Source: Deltaproteobacteria bacterium (GTDB lineage: Bacteria; Desulfobacterota; Desulfovibrionia; Desulfovibrionales; Desulfomicrobiaceae). From it: a stretch of DNA of 43,473 nucleotides. The stretch lies in the NCBI GenBank assembly GCA_009929795.1, contig RZZR01000007.1, positions 1-43,473 of the forward strand, in the 5' to 3' direction. Made by a program: the position numbers and the translations under genes. This document shows positions 1 to 8,547 of this stretch, piece by piece. A model generated the notes under the pieces. That model was not told the DNA's origin and did not search any database. It saw nothing but the letters and a program-made list of their open reading frames with translations. How positions within the stretch are numbered: position 1 is the first letter of the stretch; each line of letters opens with the position of its first letter.

Positions 1-522
1 GGTCTGCATGCCTTCCTGATCCTCTGAGACCGCGCCCTTGTCCAGGCCGAAGCCCATGTTCCAATAGGACGAACCCACAGTCAGCATCTCGCTGATGCCT
101 AGGTAGTGATTCATGGAGTTGATGGTGTGCACGGATCCGGCCCGTCGGGCCGCAGCCACGCAGGCCCCGGGTTTGCGCCGAAACCAGCCCCCATTGGCCC
201 GGGCGACCATGAAGGCCCGGTCCATGAAGCATTTCAGAGGACCGGCCATGTCTGCGAAATAGACTGGAGATCCGAAGATCAGGCCATCGGCCTCCCGCAT
301 CCGCTCCAATGCCTCGTTCAGAACGCCGTCCTTCTGGATGCAGGTGCCGTCCTTGGTCTCCCAGCATTTCCGGCAGGCTAGGCAGCCTGGAATGGCCTTG
401 TGCCCGACCTGGATGATTTCGGTGGCAATGCCTTCGGCCTCCAGTTCCTGACAGACCGTCTGAACGAGCAGGGTCGTGTTCCCGCCCTTTCTGGGACTGC
501 CATTGATCGCTACGACTCTCAT
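1..522 (-). CDS. Flavodoxin-family / NADPH-dependent FMN reductase (partial, C-terminus off window)
   Basis: The reading frame starts at the ATG at 520-522 and runs off the left edge. The first residues, [16 protein letters not shown], are the phosphate-binding start of the NADPH-dependent FMN reductase/iron-sulfur flavoprotein family. A Cys-rich stretch (GCLACRKCW, then a further Cys) follows at about residues 45-60, and then the typical [19 protein letters not shown] flavin-binding segment. Family members are cytoplasmic FMN proteins that move electrons; the substrate cannot be read from sequence. The start overlaps the argH stop by four bases (ATGA), and the AGGAGG ribosome site lies inside the last argH codons, so translation is probably coupled to the arginine operon. 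Whether the Cys residues hold an iron-sulfur cluster is inference. Confidence 0.85.
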   Translation of the reverse strand, partial: MRVVAINGSPRKGGNTTLLVQTVCQELEAEGIATEIIQVGHKAIPGCLACRKCWETKDGTCIQKDGVLNEALERMREADGLIFGSPVYFADMAGPLKCFMDRAFMVARANGGWFRRKPGACVAAARRAGSVHTINSMNHYLGISEMLTVGSSYWNMGFGLDKGAVSEDQEGMQT

Positions 523-1934
523 TTTCCGTCCTCCTTTACATTATACCGCCGCACCCAGGCCCGTACGGCTTCGATCTGACGCCCGACCGACACCGGGCCT
601 GTTCCTCCCGGGGTTTCTCGCCTGGCCACGGCATTGTCATAGTCCAAAAATGTGAACACATCCTCTCCGATCGATTCGGAAAAATACTGGAGTTCAGCCA
701 GGCTCAAATCTTCCAGGCCGCAGCCCAATTCCTCGGCCCTAGCCACGGCCCGGCCCGTGACATGGTGGGCATCCCGAAAGGGGAGCCCCCGGCCCACGAG
801 ATAGTCGGCCAGCTCCGTGGCGTTCAGAAAGCCCGAGCAAAGAGCCGATCGCATCCGTTCCGGCACGAAACCCAGTTCCGAAACCATCCCGGCCATCAAG
901 ACCAAGGATGCTGAAACCGTGTCGTGGGCGTCCATGAACGGGGCCTTGTCCTCCTGGAGATCGCGGTTGTAGGTCATGGGCAGACCCTTGAGGATCGTCA
1001 GCATGGCCGTCAGGTCGCCATAGACCCGGCCGGTCTTGCCCCGCATGAGCTCAGCCACGTCCGGATTCTTCTTCTGGGGCATGATGGACGAGCCCGTGGC
1101 GTACCCGTCGGGCAGGCGGACAAACCCAAAATTCGGGTTGGCCCAGAGAATGATCTCCTCGCAGAGCCGACTTAGATGAGCCATGATCGTGGCCGCGCAG
1201 AAGATGGATTCCAAAACGAAATCCCGGTCCGAAACCGCGTCCATGCTGTTGGCGAACACATCGTCAAATCCCAGGTCATGGGCTACAGATTCGGGGTCCA
1301 GGGGATAGGTCGTCCCGGCCAGGGCCGCCGCACCAAGAGGAGAGACCCGGGTTCGCCGGTCACAGTCCCGGACCCGGCCGTGGTCACGCATGAACATCCT
1401 GGCGTAGGCCAGAAGATGATGAGCCAGGCTGACGGGCTGGGCTGGCTGGAGATGGGTGTAGCCCGGCATAATTGTCCCCCGGTGCTCATCGGCCCTGGCT
1501 ACCAAAACCTCCACCAGACCGACCAGGCCCAGGCTCCATTGGCTGAGAGCATCGGACACGAAAAGGCGAAAATCCAGGGCCACCTGATCGTTGCGGCTGC
1601 GACCCGTGTGGAGCTTGCGGCCCACCGGACCCACCAGCTCCGTCAGCCTAGCCTCGACGTTCATGTGCACGTCTTCCAAATCCTCGCGCCAGACGAATGT
1701 CCCGGCCTCGATCTCCCCGGCAACTTCGTCCAGGCCCCGAATCAGGGTTTCGGCCTCGTCGGCCGTCAGCACCCCCTGCCGGGCCAGCATTCGGGCGTGG
1801 GCCTTGGAGCCCTCGATGTCCTGACGGTACAGACGCCGGTCAACATCCAGAGAACAGGTGTAGGCCTGAACTCGGGCCTCGGTTCCAGCCGAGAACCGTC
1901 CTCCCCACATTGCCCCGCCGGGCTTCTTCTTCAC
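519..1934 (-). CDS. argH: Argininosuccinate lyase
   Basis: Argininosuccinate lyase makes arginine and fumarate from argininosuccinate, the last step of arginine synthesis. At 471 residues the length is normal. The N-terminus MWGGRFSAG is typical of ArgH (W-x-GRF), [11 protein letters not shown] is the substrate loop, and [12 protein letters not shown] near residue 280 is the fumarase/aspartase-superfamily signature containing the catalytic serine. The gene overlaps the end of argG by ATGA at 1931-1934, and its own end overlaps the flavodoxin-like gene, so it sits in a translationally coupled operon argF-argG-argH. Nothing appears truncated. Confidence 0.98.
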   Translation of the reverse strand: MKKKPGGAMWGGRFSAGTEARVQAYTCSLDVDRRLYRQDIEGSKAHARMLARQGVLTADEAETLIRGLDEVAGEIEAGTFVWREDLEDVHMNVEARLTELVGPVGRKLHTGRSRNDQVALDFRLFVSDALSQWSLGLVGLVEVLVARADEHRGTIMPGYTHLQPAQPVSLAHHLLAYARMFMRDHGRVRDCDRRTRVSPLGAAALAGTTYPLDPESVAHDLGFDDVFANSMDAVSDRDFVLESIFCAATIMAHLSRLCEEIILWANPNFGFVRLPDGYATGSSIMPQKKNPDVAELMRGKTGRVYGDLTAMLTILKGLPMTYNRDLQEDKAPFMDAHDTVSASLVLMAGMVSELGFVPERMRSALCSGFLNATELADYLVGRGLPFRDAHHVTGRAVARAEELGCGLEDLSLAELQYFSESIGEDVFTFLDYDNAVARRETPGGTGPVSVGRQIEAVRAWVRRYNVKEDGK

Positions 1935-3145
1935 TTCCGTCCCCCATCGGCCCGATCCCGGGCCCCGACGGCCATGAGCCTCAGGCCCTGGAGCCGAATG
2001 AACCCGGCCGCGTCGGCCTGGTTGTAGACCTCATCCCGCTCGAAGGTGGCCAGCTCCGGATTGTACAGGGAATATGGGGACTTACGCCCCAACGGCCAGG
2101 CCCCGCCCTTGTAGAGGCGCAGCCGGACCGTGCCCGAGACCCGCTCCTGGGCCTTGTCCATGAAAGCCTGCAGAGCCTCACGCTCCGGGGCGTACCAGAA
2201 CCCGTTGTAGATCATGGACGCGTACCTGGGGATCAGGCTGTCCCTGAGGTTCAAAAGCTCCCGGTCCAGGCACAGGCCTTCCAGATCCCGGTGGGCCGTC
2301 TGCAGGATGGTCCCGCCCGGAGTCTCGTACACCCCGCGGGACTTCATGCCCACGAATCGGTTCTCGACCATATCCACCCGGCCGATGCCGTGGCGTCCAC
2401 CCAGCTCGTTCAAACGGGCCAGCAGGGCCGCCGGGCCGAGCTTCTGGCCATTCACGGCCACGGGATTGCCGGCCTCGAAGTCGAGACTGATCTCCTCGGC
2501 CTCGTCCGGGGCCTTCGTCGGATCCACGGCCAGAAAATAGGTCCCCGATCCGGGCTCCAGCCACGGGTCTTCCAGCTCCCCGCCCTCGAAGCTCAGGTGG
2601 AGGATGTTCCGGTCCGAGCTGTATGGCTTCTCCTTGGTCACCGGAACCGGGATGCCGTTTTCCCGGGCAAAGGCCAGAAGTTCCGTTCGCGAATGGAGAT
2701 CCCATTCCCGCCAGGGGGCGATGGTCTTGAGTTCCGGAGCCAGGGCCATGGTCGTCAGCTCGAAGCGGACTTGATCGTTGCCTTTGCCCGTGGCCCCGTG
2801 AGCCACGGCCTGGGCCCCGACCTCGCGGGCGATTTCCACCATCCGCTTGGCGATGAGCGGCCGGGCCAAGGACGTGCCCAGCAGATACCGGCCCTCGTAC
2901 AGGGCGTTGGCCCGGAAGGCCGGGAAGACGAAATCGCGCACGAACTCGTCGCGCAAGTCTTCGATGAAGGCCTTTACGGCCCCGGTCTTCAGGGCCTTCT
3001 CCTCCAGACCGTCCAGCTCCTCGCCTTGGCCCAGATCAGCGGTCATGGTCACCACCTCGCAGTCGTAGGCGTACTTGATCCATTTAAGGATCACCGACGT
3101 GTCCAGTCCGCCTGAATAGGCCAACACCACTTTTTCAATCTTCAT
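1931..3145 (-). CDS. argG: Argininosuccinate synthase
   Basis: ArgG joins citrulline and aspartate using ATP, the second step in this operon. At 404 residues it is full length. The ATP-pyrophosphatase P-loop [12 protein letters not shown] is at about residues 9-20, and the second signature [13 protein letters not shown] is near residue 117. The downstream argH start overlaps its stop by four bases. The gap to argF upstream is 27 bases and holds a good ribosome site (GAGGTGAGAGG), so argF, argG and argH are almost certainly co-transcribed. No carbamoyl phosphate synthase or early acetyl-glutamate gene is present in the window. Confidence 0.98.
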   Translation of the reverse strand: MKIEKVVLAYSGGLDTSVILKWIKYAYDCEVVTMTADLGQGEELDGLEEKALKTGAVKAFIEDLRDEFVRDFVFPAFRANALYEGRYLLGTSLARPLIAKRMVEIAREVGAQAVAHGATGKGNDQVRFELTTMALAPELKTIAPWREWDLHSRTELLAFARENGIPVPVTKEKPYSSDRNILHLSFEGGELEDPWLEPGSGTYFLAVDPTKAPDEAEEISLDFEAGNPVAVNGQKLGPAALLARLNELGGRHGIGRVDMVENRFVGMKSRGVYETPGGTILQTAHRDLEGLCLDRELLNLRDSLIPRYASMIYNGFWYAPEREALQAFMDKAQERVSGTVRLRLYKGGAWPLGRKSPYSLYNPELATFERDEVYNQADAAGFIRLQGLRLMAVGARDRADGGRK

Positions 3146-3172
3146 CCTCTCACCTCCGGGCCCGATGGCGCC

Positions 3173-4075
3173 CTAAATTGTCGTATAGGCCCATTCAAGA
3201 ATGGCTTTTTGCATGTGCAGCCGGTTCTCAGCCTGATCCCAAACGATGGAGGACGAACCCTCCAGAACGTCCTCGGAGATCTCCTCGCCCCTGTGGGCCG
3301 GCAGACAATGGAGCACCTTGGCCCCGGAACCGGCCTTGTCCATCAGGGCTCCATTGACCTGGAACGGGGCAAAGTCGGCCTCACGCTCGGCCTGCTCCTC
3401 CTCCTGTCCCATGGAGGCCCAGACGTCGGTGTTCACGTAGTCCGCACCGGTCACGGCCTCGGCCGGATCGTCGGTCAACAGGACCTTGGCCCCAGACTGT
3501 CTGGCCCGGGCCAGTATCCCGGCATCGGGCTCATAGCCCTTGGGCGTGGCCAGACGCAACTCGAACCCGAACAGGGTCGAGGCGTTGATCCACGAGTGGG
3601 CCATGTTGTTGCCGTCACCGATCCAGGCCACCTTCAGGGAGGCCAAATCAGGGGTCCGCTCATACATGGTCAGCATGTCGCTCATGACCTGGCAGGGGTG
3701 GAACTCGTCCGTCAGGGCGTTGATGACCGGAAATCCGGCAAAGCGATCGAACTCCTCGACCACGGTCTGGCCGAAGGTCCGGATCACGGCCCCGTCCACG
3801 TACCGGGCCAGAACCCGGGCCGTGTCCCTGATGGGCTCGCTCCGGCCCAGCTGGCAATCCCTGGGCGTCAGGAAGATGACGTCCCCGCCCAGATGACGAA
3901 TGCCGACCTCGAAAGACACCCTGGTTCGGGTGGAGGCCTTCTCGAAAATCAGGGCCACCATCTTGCCCCGCAAGAGATCGCTCCGCTCCCGCTTTCGCTT
4001 CATCTCCCCGGCCCGCCTGACCAGGCCCATGGCCTCCTCGGCGGTCAGGTCCAGAATGGTCAAAAAACTCTTCAC
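3173..4075 (-). CDS. argF: Ornithine carbamoyltransferase
   Basis: This enzyme forms citrulline from ornithine and carbamoyl phosphate. The carbamoyl-phosphate motif STRTRVSFE, the FHPCQ motif and the ornithine-loop motif HCLPAHRGEEI are all present. I place the start at a GTG at 4075 (protein VKSFLTILDL, 300 residues), preceded by GGGAGC. The open frame continues upstream without homology, and 300 residues is the normal family size. It is the first gene of the arginine operon. A candidate promoter (4112-4139) and the terminator of the preceding gene (4161-4190) lie directly upstream. No convincing ArgR box was found. Confidence 0.95.
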   Translation of the reverse strand: MKSFLTILDLTAEEAMGLVRRAGEMKRKRERSDLLRGKMVALIFEKASTRTRVSFEVGIRHLGGDVIFLTPRDCQLGRSEPIRDTARVLARYVDGAVIRTFGQTVVEEFDRFAGFPVINALTDEFHPCQVMSDMLTMYERTPDLASLKVAWIGDGNNMAHSWINASTLFGFELRLATPKGYEPDAGILARARQSGAKVLLTDDPAEAVTGADYVNTDVWASMGQEEEQAEREADFAPFQVNGALMDKAGSGAKVLHCLPAHRGEEISEDVLEGSSSIVWDQAENRLHMQKAILEWAYTTI

Positions 4076-4111
4076 GCTCGCTCCCGTGCTGAAATCAGTG
4101 GAAACGGTCCT

Positions 4112-4139
4112 ACTAAACCCGGCCCACGCGATCTGTAAA
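4112..4139 (-). promoter_or_regulatory. Candidate sigma-70 promoter of the arginine operon
   Basis: On the minus strand a TTTACA (-35, five of six matches) is followed after 16 bases by TTTAGT (-10, four of six). It lies between the terminator of the PKD gene and the GTG start of argF, with about 36 bases from the -10 to the start codon. The position is right, but the match is moderate and no transcript data exist here. Confidence 0.4.
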
Positions 4140-4160
4140 GACCGGGGCAGGGCCGGTTCC

Positions 4161-4190
4161 AAAAACGAAAACGGCGGCCGAAGCCGCCGT
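4161..4190 (-). terminator. Rho-independent terminator with UUCG loop after the PKD gene
   Basis: A perfect 8-bp inverted repeat, ACGGCGGC / GCCGCCGT, spans 4171-4190. Read on the minus strand the loop is TTCG closed by C-G, an exceptionally stable tetraloop. The arm is followed by TTTCGTTTTT. It sits 22 bases after the stop of the PKD gene and before the argF promoter, so it separates the two transcription units. Confidence 0.85.
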
Positions 4191-4212
4191 AAATCGACAC
4201 GAAGAACCTGGA

Positions 4213-5982
4213 TCAGGCCCGTCTTCGGACCATGGCCAGCCGGATGACCAGCCAGACAATACCCAGTAGCAGCCATGTCTCCCAATGACTCGACCCGGAA
4301 TTCATGACGCAGCCTCCGCCGCCCCCGCCACCACCCGGACCGGGATCGGTGGAGTTCGAAACGGTCAGGTCAGGTGGCTTCCAGCCCTGGGGCGGGTCCA
4401 TGAGAATGATGATGCCACGGTCTCCACTGACGGGCTCCTTGGTCCACAGCCCGGCCATTCTCCGACCGAACCCCATCTGCCCATACATGATATCCGTTTG
4501 AGCGCCTGCCGGATCGACGAGATACCCGGCGATGATTCCATTCACAAGCAGGCTGGTCAGGCCGGTTGGCCACTGCCCATTGGTCAAACCATCGACCGCC
4601 TTGAAACGCGCATCCGCTGGAGGGCTGTATGGATAGTCCGGCTCGAGGATGCCGTATTCTGGAATATTTTTTCCTCCGGACACTCGAACTTTGGAAATAT
4701 ACCATGGCAAAACCAGCTCGGCCTGGGAAAAACTCACCGGACCGGCCTTGAACAAAATGCACAAACTACATGAATCCAAGAGCCAGACCATGACGTCCTT
4801 GTTGCGACTCATTTTGGCAGATACCAATGTCTCTCCTCCAAGGGCTCCGGAAAGAGTGCCGAGTGGAGACATAGCCAACGGCCCCATAGGGGGGAACCAT
4901 CTCGGTCCGCTAGCGACAACCAATCCAATATTATCAAATTGCACAAACCCCGCATCCGTGCCCGGCGTGCCGGGTTGCCATAGAAAATAATGCCACGTGC
5001 CGGTCAAATCGCCTTGAGTGAACACCCCACCATCGCGGACCCAAAAAACCTGCTCCATGTGAGTCATGGTCGTGCCGGTCAAAAATTGACCGGACAACTG
5101 AGCCACCTGATTGTCCGAGCAGACCGTGCCGGATACGATCTTGACCTCACCAGGGGCTGATGTCTTGAAGTACCCGGCCAGATTCTTGTCGATGTCGAGA
5201 TAGACGTTTCCGTTGACGGTTTTTCTCGGCTCGACCGGGCAAACAAAATTCAAATGACTGTTCACCAAATTTCCATAAATATTTACAGTCCAAAAACCCG
5301 AATACATCTTTTCAAGGGCGCCGGACGCTTTGAGTTCGGCACCAAACACATGCCAATCGCCATCAACCGAGGCGTCTTCCTCTCCTACTCTGATGATAAT
5401 CTGTTCTTCGTCTACGTTTCCCAAATTATCTGTCACCGTACACTTGGCCACGTACAGCCCGTTCGCAGTATAACTGTGACTTTCCAAGGGAGATCCGAGA
5501 TTTATCGTACTATTATCGCCAAAATCCCAAGAATATGTCATTATATCCGCAGGGATGAAGGTATCACAACGAAAAGCCACGCTCAACGGGGCCGGTCCAG
5601 CTTGAGGATTGGCCGTAAGCTGTCGAATCAGACTTGCTCCATCTTTGAAAACAGTTACAAAAAATGAATCCATCTTCGGTGGATGAGATGCATAATTTAC
5701 CGTACATTTCACCTCGTAATAGCCTGGAGTGGTGTATGAATGGGGAACCATATATAGTCCGCCCAAAATTGGCGCACTTCCATCACCAAAATCCCAATCA
5801 TAACCAATAATTGCACTTGGCGGGCTTAATTCATCACATCTACAGACAACATCCAAAGGAACTTTTCCCTGTGGAGGATTGACGGTCACCACCGGCACCG
5901 CCCAAGCATGGCAAAAAGAGAACACCACCCCCAATAGAACCACCATCGACAAAACCTTTCTAACCGCAGAATCTCTTTGCAT
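4213..5982 (-). CDS. Exported PKD-domain protein with C-terminal Gly-rich/Cys/TM/Arg sorting-like tail
   Basis: A 589-residue predicted surface protein. It has a signal peptide (about residues 1-28, ending CHAWA) and two PKD domains (about 32-112 and 117-200), each with the WDFGD motif and a later HSYT..G.Y..KCTV strand. A middle region of about 340 residues matches no family I recognise. The end is an eight-glycine run from residue 550, Cys558, a hydrophobic helix (about 569-585) and RRRA. That layout resembles the GlyGly/JDVT/Synergist-CTERM class of tails processed by intramembrane proteases, by resemblance only. The start is fixed by a strong GGAGGAGGAGGG site made from glycine codons of the gene before. 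The stretch 5250-5900 is visibly more AT-rich than the rest of the region, so recent acquisition is possible. Function unknown; PKD domains usually mediate binding. Confidence 0.85.
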   Translation of the reverse strand: MQRDSAVRKVLSMVVLLGVVFSFCHAWAVPVVTVNPPQGKVPLDVVCRCDELSPPSAIIGYDWDFGDGSAPILGGLYMVPHSYTTPGYYEVKCTVNYASHPPKMDSFFVTVFKDGASLIRQLTANPQAGPAPLSVAFRCDTFIPADIMTYSWDFGDNSTINLGSPLESHSYTANGLYVAKCTVTDNLGNVDEEQIIIRVGEEDASVDGDWHVFGAELKASGALEKMYSGFWTVNIYGNLVNSHLNFVCPVEPRKTVNGNVYLDIDKNLAGYFKTSAPGEVKIVSGTVCSDNQVAQLSGQFLTGTTMTHMEQVFWVRDGGVFTQGDLTGTWHYFLWQPGTPGTDAGFVQFDNIGLVVASGPRWFPPMGPLAMSPLGTLSGALGGETLVSAKMSRNKDVMVWLLDSCSLCILFKAGPVSFSQAELVLPWYISKVRVSGGKNIPEYGILEPDYPYSPPADARFKAVDGLTNGQWPTGLTSLLVNGIIAGYLVDPAGAQTDIMYGQMGFGRRMAGLWTKEPVSGDRGIIILMDPPQGWKPPDLTVSNSTDPGPGGGGGGGGCVMNSGSSHWETWLLLGIVWLVIRLAMVRRRA

Positions 5983-5985
5983 ACC

Positions 5986-6276
5986 CTACAACCCTCCTCC
6001 TCCGCTGTTTCCGCCACCACCATCCCCCACGCTTCCTTTACTCCCCTCCGACCCTACGGGTCGTTGCTCATTCACGCACGGCTCCTCGAAAAGCCCGATC
6101 CGTTCCTCCTTGACCACCCGGCACTCGCTCAACCGATAACTGGCCGCGGAACTGGGGGTACCCCGGTACCCAGGGCCGTTCACGCAATTGGAATCGTTGA
6201 AGCCCCGACCATAGCCGCCACAACCGTTCAAAAGGACCAAGGCCAGAATCACTCCGGCCAGCATCACTTTGGGCAT
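5986..6276 (-). CDS. Small Gly-rich lipoprotein
   Basis: A 96-residue protein starting at the ATG at 6276, which has a GGAGGTGGGCG ribosome site. An earlier in-frame ATG would overlap the previous gene and lacks such a site. The start MPKVMLAGVILALVLLNGC is a lipoprotein signal with lipobox LLNGC, so the Cys at residue 19 should be lipidated. The body is unrecognised, with two further Cys residues. The C-terminus is glycine-rich (GDGGGGNSGGGGL). It lies between an upstream lipoprotein gene and the PKD gene, only three bases from the latter, so the three form one operon. No family could be named. Confidence 0.75.
   Translation of the reverse strand: MPKVMLAGVILALVLLNGCGGYGRGFNDSNCVNGPGYRGTPSSAASYRLSECRVVKEERIGLFEEPCVNEQRPVGSEGSKGSVGDGGGGNSGGGGL
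5992..6003 (-). promoter_or_regulatory. Ribosome binding site built from glycine codons
   Basis: On the minus strand GGAGGAGGAGGG encodes the last four glycines of the small lipoprotein and also forms an extended Shine-Dalgarno sequence nine bases before the ATG of the PKD gene. Translation of the two genes is probably coupled. Confidence 0.7.
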
Positions 6277-6313
6277 CGCCCACCTCCATCGTCGGAAATT
6301 CTTTCCCGATGCG

Positions 6314-6985
6314 TCAATAAAATGCATCCAGTTCCCTGCGCCAGTCCCAGCAATGGTTCCAGGCCTTGACCGGCTTGCCCATGTCCACGGCCAGGACGTT
6401 GGCCACGGTCCAGACCGGCGACTCGGGCATCCGGCTTTTCCTGTTGAACAAGATGTAGTCCTGATCCAGAAAATGCTCCACCCGGCCGGCGTGGTCGAAG
6501 GACCAGATCACCTCGCCACTGTCCACGTCGTAGATGTCCACGACCATGGACATGGAGGTCACCCCCTGGGTCCCGCCGTTGAGATAATAGGGAACCCGCC
6601 CCCGGACCACGAGATCGAGTCCTTGTTCCTTGGCCAGAGCCAGAGCCTGATCCCGGTCCTTCCATCGCTGGTCCTCAAGAAAGACGAACCTGGGAAAGAC
6701 CCGCAGGCCGACCCAATTCTTCCAAACCATCCGACCGAGTTCCTTGCCCACCTGATGTCTGTCGTTCATGGCCTGCTCGATCTCGAAGGGCAGGCACAGG
6801 GCCGTCAAAGGCACCGGCGGATTGGACTCGGGCATGACCGAGACCGGACCGGGCGAGCGCTCCACACAGGCCTCCTGATAGACGACCTGGGAGCCAATCC
6901 TGGGCTCCCAGGATGCGTCGGTCCATTTGCACTGGCACCCGGCGCAGCACAGGGCCGTCAAGGCCAGAACGATGATTCGTGCCAT
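6314..6985 (-). CDS. Lipoprotein of unknown function
   Basis: A 223-residue protein with signal peptide MARIIVLALTALCCAGC; lipobox CAGC predicts lipidation at Cys17. The mature part has an alpha/beta look. The segment from about residue 110 (KEQGLDLVVRGRVPYYLNGG, then MSMVVDIYDVDSGEVIWSF) resembles the strand-rich region of TolB/CsgG-like lipoproteins, where a stem of this kind ("D-hydrophobic-V-xG...D..TG..LW") is common. I cannot confirm the family. It is the first gene of the lipoprotein/PKD cassette, 37 bases before the small Gly-rich lipoprotein. The 130 bases upstream of it hold no gene. Confidence 0.75.
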   Translation of the reverse strand: MARIIVLALTALCCAGCQCKWTDASWEPRIGSQVVYQEACVERSPGPVSVMPESNPPVPLTALCLPFEIEQAMNDRHQVGKELGRMVWKNWVGLRVFPRFVFLEDQRWKDRDQALALAKEQGLDLVVRGRVPYYLNGGTQGVTSMSMVVDIYDVDSGEVIWSFDHAGRVEHFLDQDYILFNRKSRMPESPVWTVANVLAVDMGKPVKAWNHCWDWRRELDAFY

Positions 6986-7114
6986 GCTTCCGTCCTGATG
7001 AAATGAGGTTTGAAATGGTTTTTGGACGGAAGAAATGCAAGAATCCGGCCAAGGTCCGGCTAAAAAATGGTCCTGATCCGACCTGAATTCAGGGAAGAAA
7101 CGATGATGCTCGGG

Positions 7115-8365
7115 TCAATTCGTCAGAGCTTTGACCCTGGCCCGGGCCTGCCCGACGATTTCGGCCTCGCCGTCCACTTTCCGGCCACGCATGAGGATTC
7201 GCCCGTCGCAAATGGTCGTGTCCACGCAATCGCCGTGGGCGCTGTAAACTAGATTGGAAATCAGGTTGTGGTTGGGCACCAGGGCCGGATGATCGAGATC
7301 CACCAGAATGCAATCGGCCAGCTCGCCGACGGCGATTTCGCCTCCGTCCAAGCCAAAGGCCCGATATCCGCTCCTGGTGGCCGCCCGGAAAGACTCCTCT
7401 GCGGTCACGGCCGTGGGATTCATGAGCTGATACTTGGCCCACAGGGCCGAAAACTTCATCTCCTCGAACATGTCCAGATTGTTGTTGGAGGAACACCCGT
7501 CGGTGCCCAGGGCCACGTTCACGTTTTGATGCAAGAAATCGCGAAATGGAAAGGCCCCGGAGCAGAGTTTCATGTTCGAAACGGGGCAATGGGCCAGGGA
7601 GGCCCCGGAGGCGGCCAGGAGATCCCGCTCCCGTCCGTCCAGCCAGATGGCATGGACCAGAATCGTCTGCGGCCCAAGCAGGCCGAGGTTGTACAGATAC
7701 TCTACCGGCCGGCAACCGTGAGCGGCCAGACAATCGTCGACTTCCCCCTTCGTCTCGGACACATGTATCTGAACGAAAAGGCCATATGTGGCCGAATAAT
7801 CCCTGGCCCATTCCAGGCCCTGGCGGGAGACCGTGTAAATGGAATGGGGGCCGAGACAGAAACCGAGGCGGTCCGGCCAATCTCGACTAGCTTCCATGGA
7901 CAAGGATATCCTGGACTGCAATTCGCCCAGCCGACTCGAATCATTCATATCGATAAAGTCTCCGCTGAGACGGGCCCGCAGGCCCATTTCGCTCACGGCC
8001 CGGACAATGCCCGGCAGATGCCAGTACATGTCGGCAAAAAAGGTCGTGCCCGATTTGATCATCTCCAGACAGGCCAGACGGGTTCCCGTATAGACATCCT
8101 CTTCGGTCATTCGGACTTCAAAGGGCCAGATATGCTCCGCCAGCCAGGAGTGGAGCTCCATGTCGTCGGCATAGCCGCGGAGCAGAGTCATGGCCGCATG
8201 GGTGTGGGCATTGGCCAAACCGGGGAGGATGGCCAGATTCGAGGCGTCGATGACTTCATCAGCCGCCTGGCCCAGATTCGGACCAATGACTGAAAACCGA
8301 TTGCCATCGATAAACACGTCCTGCCGCATGCCGTCCAGCAAACCGTTTTTGATCAGCAGACTCAT
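7115..8365 (-). CDS. mtaD: Amidohydrolase, 5-methylthioadenosine/S-adenosylhomocysteine deaminase-like
   Basis: A 416-residue cytoplasmic metal-dependent deaminase of the ATZ/TRZ-MtaD group. Metal ligands are visible in NAHTHAAMTLLRG (about residue 60), in IHVSETKGE (about 200), in LVHAIWLDGRE and in LGTDGCSSNNNLDMFEE. The last is the typical aspartate motif of MTA/SAH deaminases. The family deaminates S-adenosylhomocysteine, methylthioadenosine or adenosine; which one is used here is not decidable from sequence. The ribosome site GAGGTGGG precedes the ATG. It is monocistronic and divergent from the flavoprotein gene at 8548. The gene symbol is by family similarity. Confidence 0.88.
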   Translation of the reverse strand: MSLLIKNGLLDGMRQDVFIDGNRFSVIGPNLGQAADEVIDASNLAILPGLANAHTHAAMTLLRGYADDMELHSWLAEHIWPFEVRMTEEDVYTGTRLACLEMIKSGTTFFADMYWHLPGIVRAVSEMGLRARLSGDFIDMNDSSRLGELQSRISLSMEASRDWPDRLGFCLGPHSIYTVSRQGLEWARDYSATYGLFVQIHVSETKGEVDDCLAAHGCRPVEYLYNLGLLGPQTILVHAIWLDGRERDLLAASGASLAHCPVSNMKLCSGAFPFRDFLHQNVNVALGTDGCSSNNNLDMFEEMKFSALWAKYQLMNPTAVTAEESFRAATRSGYRAFGLDGGEIAVGELADCILVDLDHPALVPNHNLISNLVYSAHGDCVDTTICDGRILMRGRKVDGEAEIVGQARARVKALTN

Positions 8366-8547
8366 TCAACCCACCTCGCTGAATTACGTTCTCTTCCATG
8401 ACGGTCTCCAGACAGAAGCAATGACGGCGGGCATTGACAGTCCGGGATGATCATGGACAAAAGGACCCGGTCAACGGGTATCGTGACCGGCGGCACGCCG
8501 ACGTTTCATTTTTCATAAACCGACATTCCCACGGGGTCCAACACATA

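Noticed and set aside
1176-2027. Long open frames on the plus strand opposite argH and argG
   Set aside because: They are antisense shadows in GC-rich DNA; the minus-strand genes have full family motifs.
4076-4285. A 370-residue version of argF
   Set aside because: The added N-terminus overlaps the end of the PKD gene, its terminator and the argF promoter, and lacks similarity.
7020-7080. Repeated GCCGGA and a CCTGAATTCAGG palindrome behind the deaminase gene
   Set aside because: They do not form a good GC stem with a T-run, so neither a terminator nor an operator can be supported.
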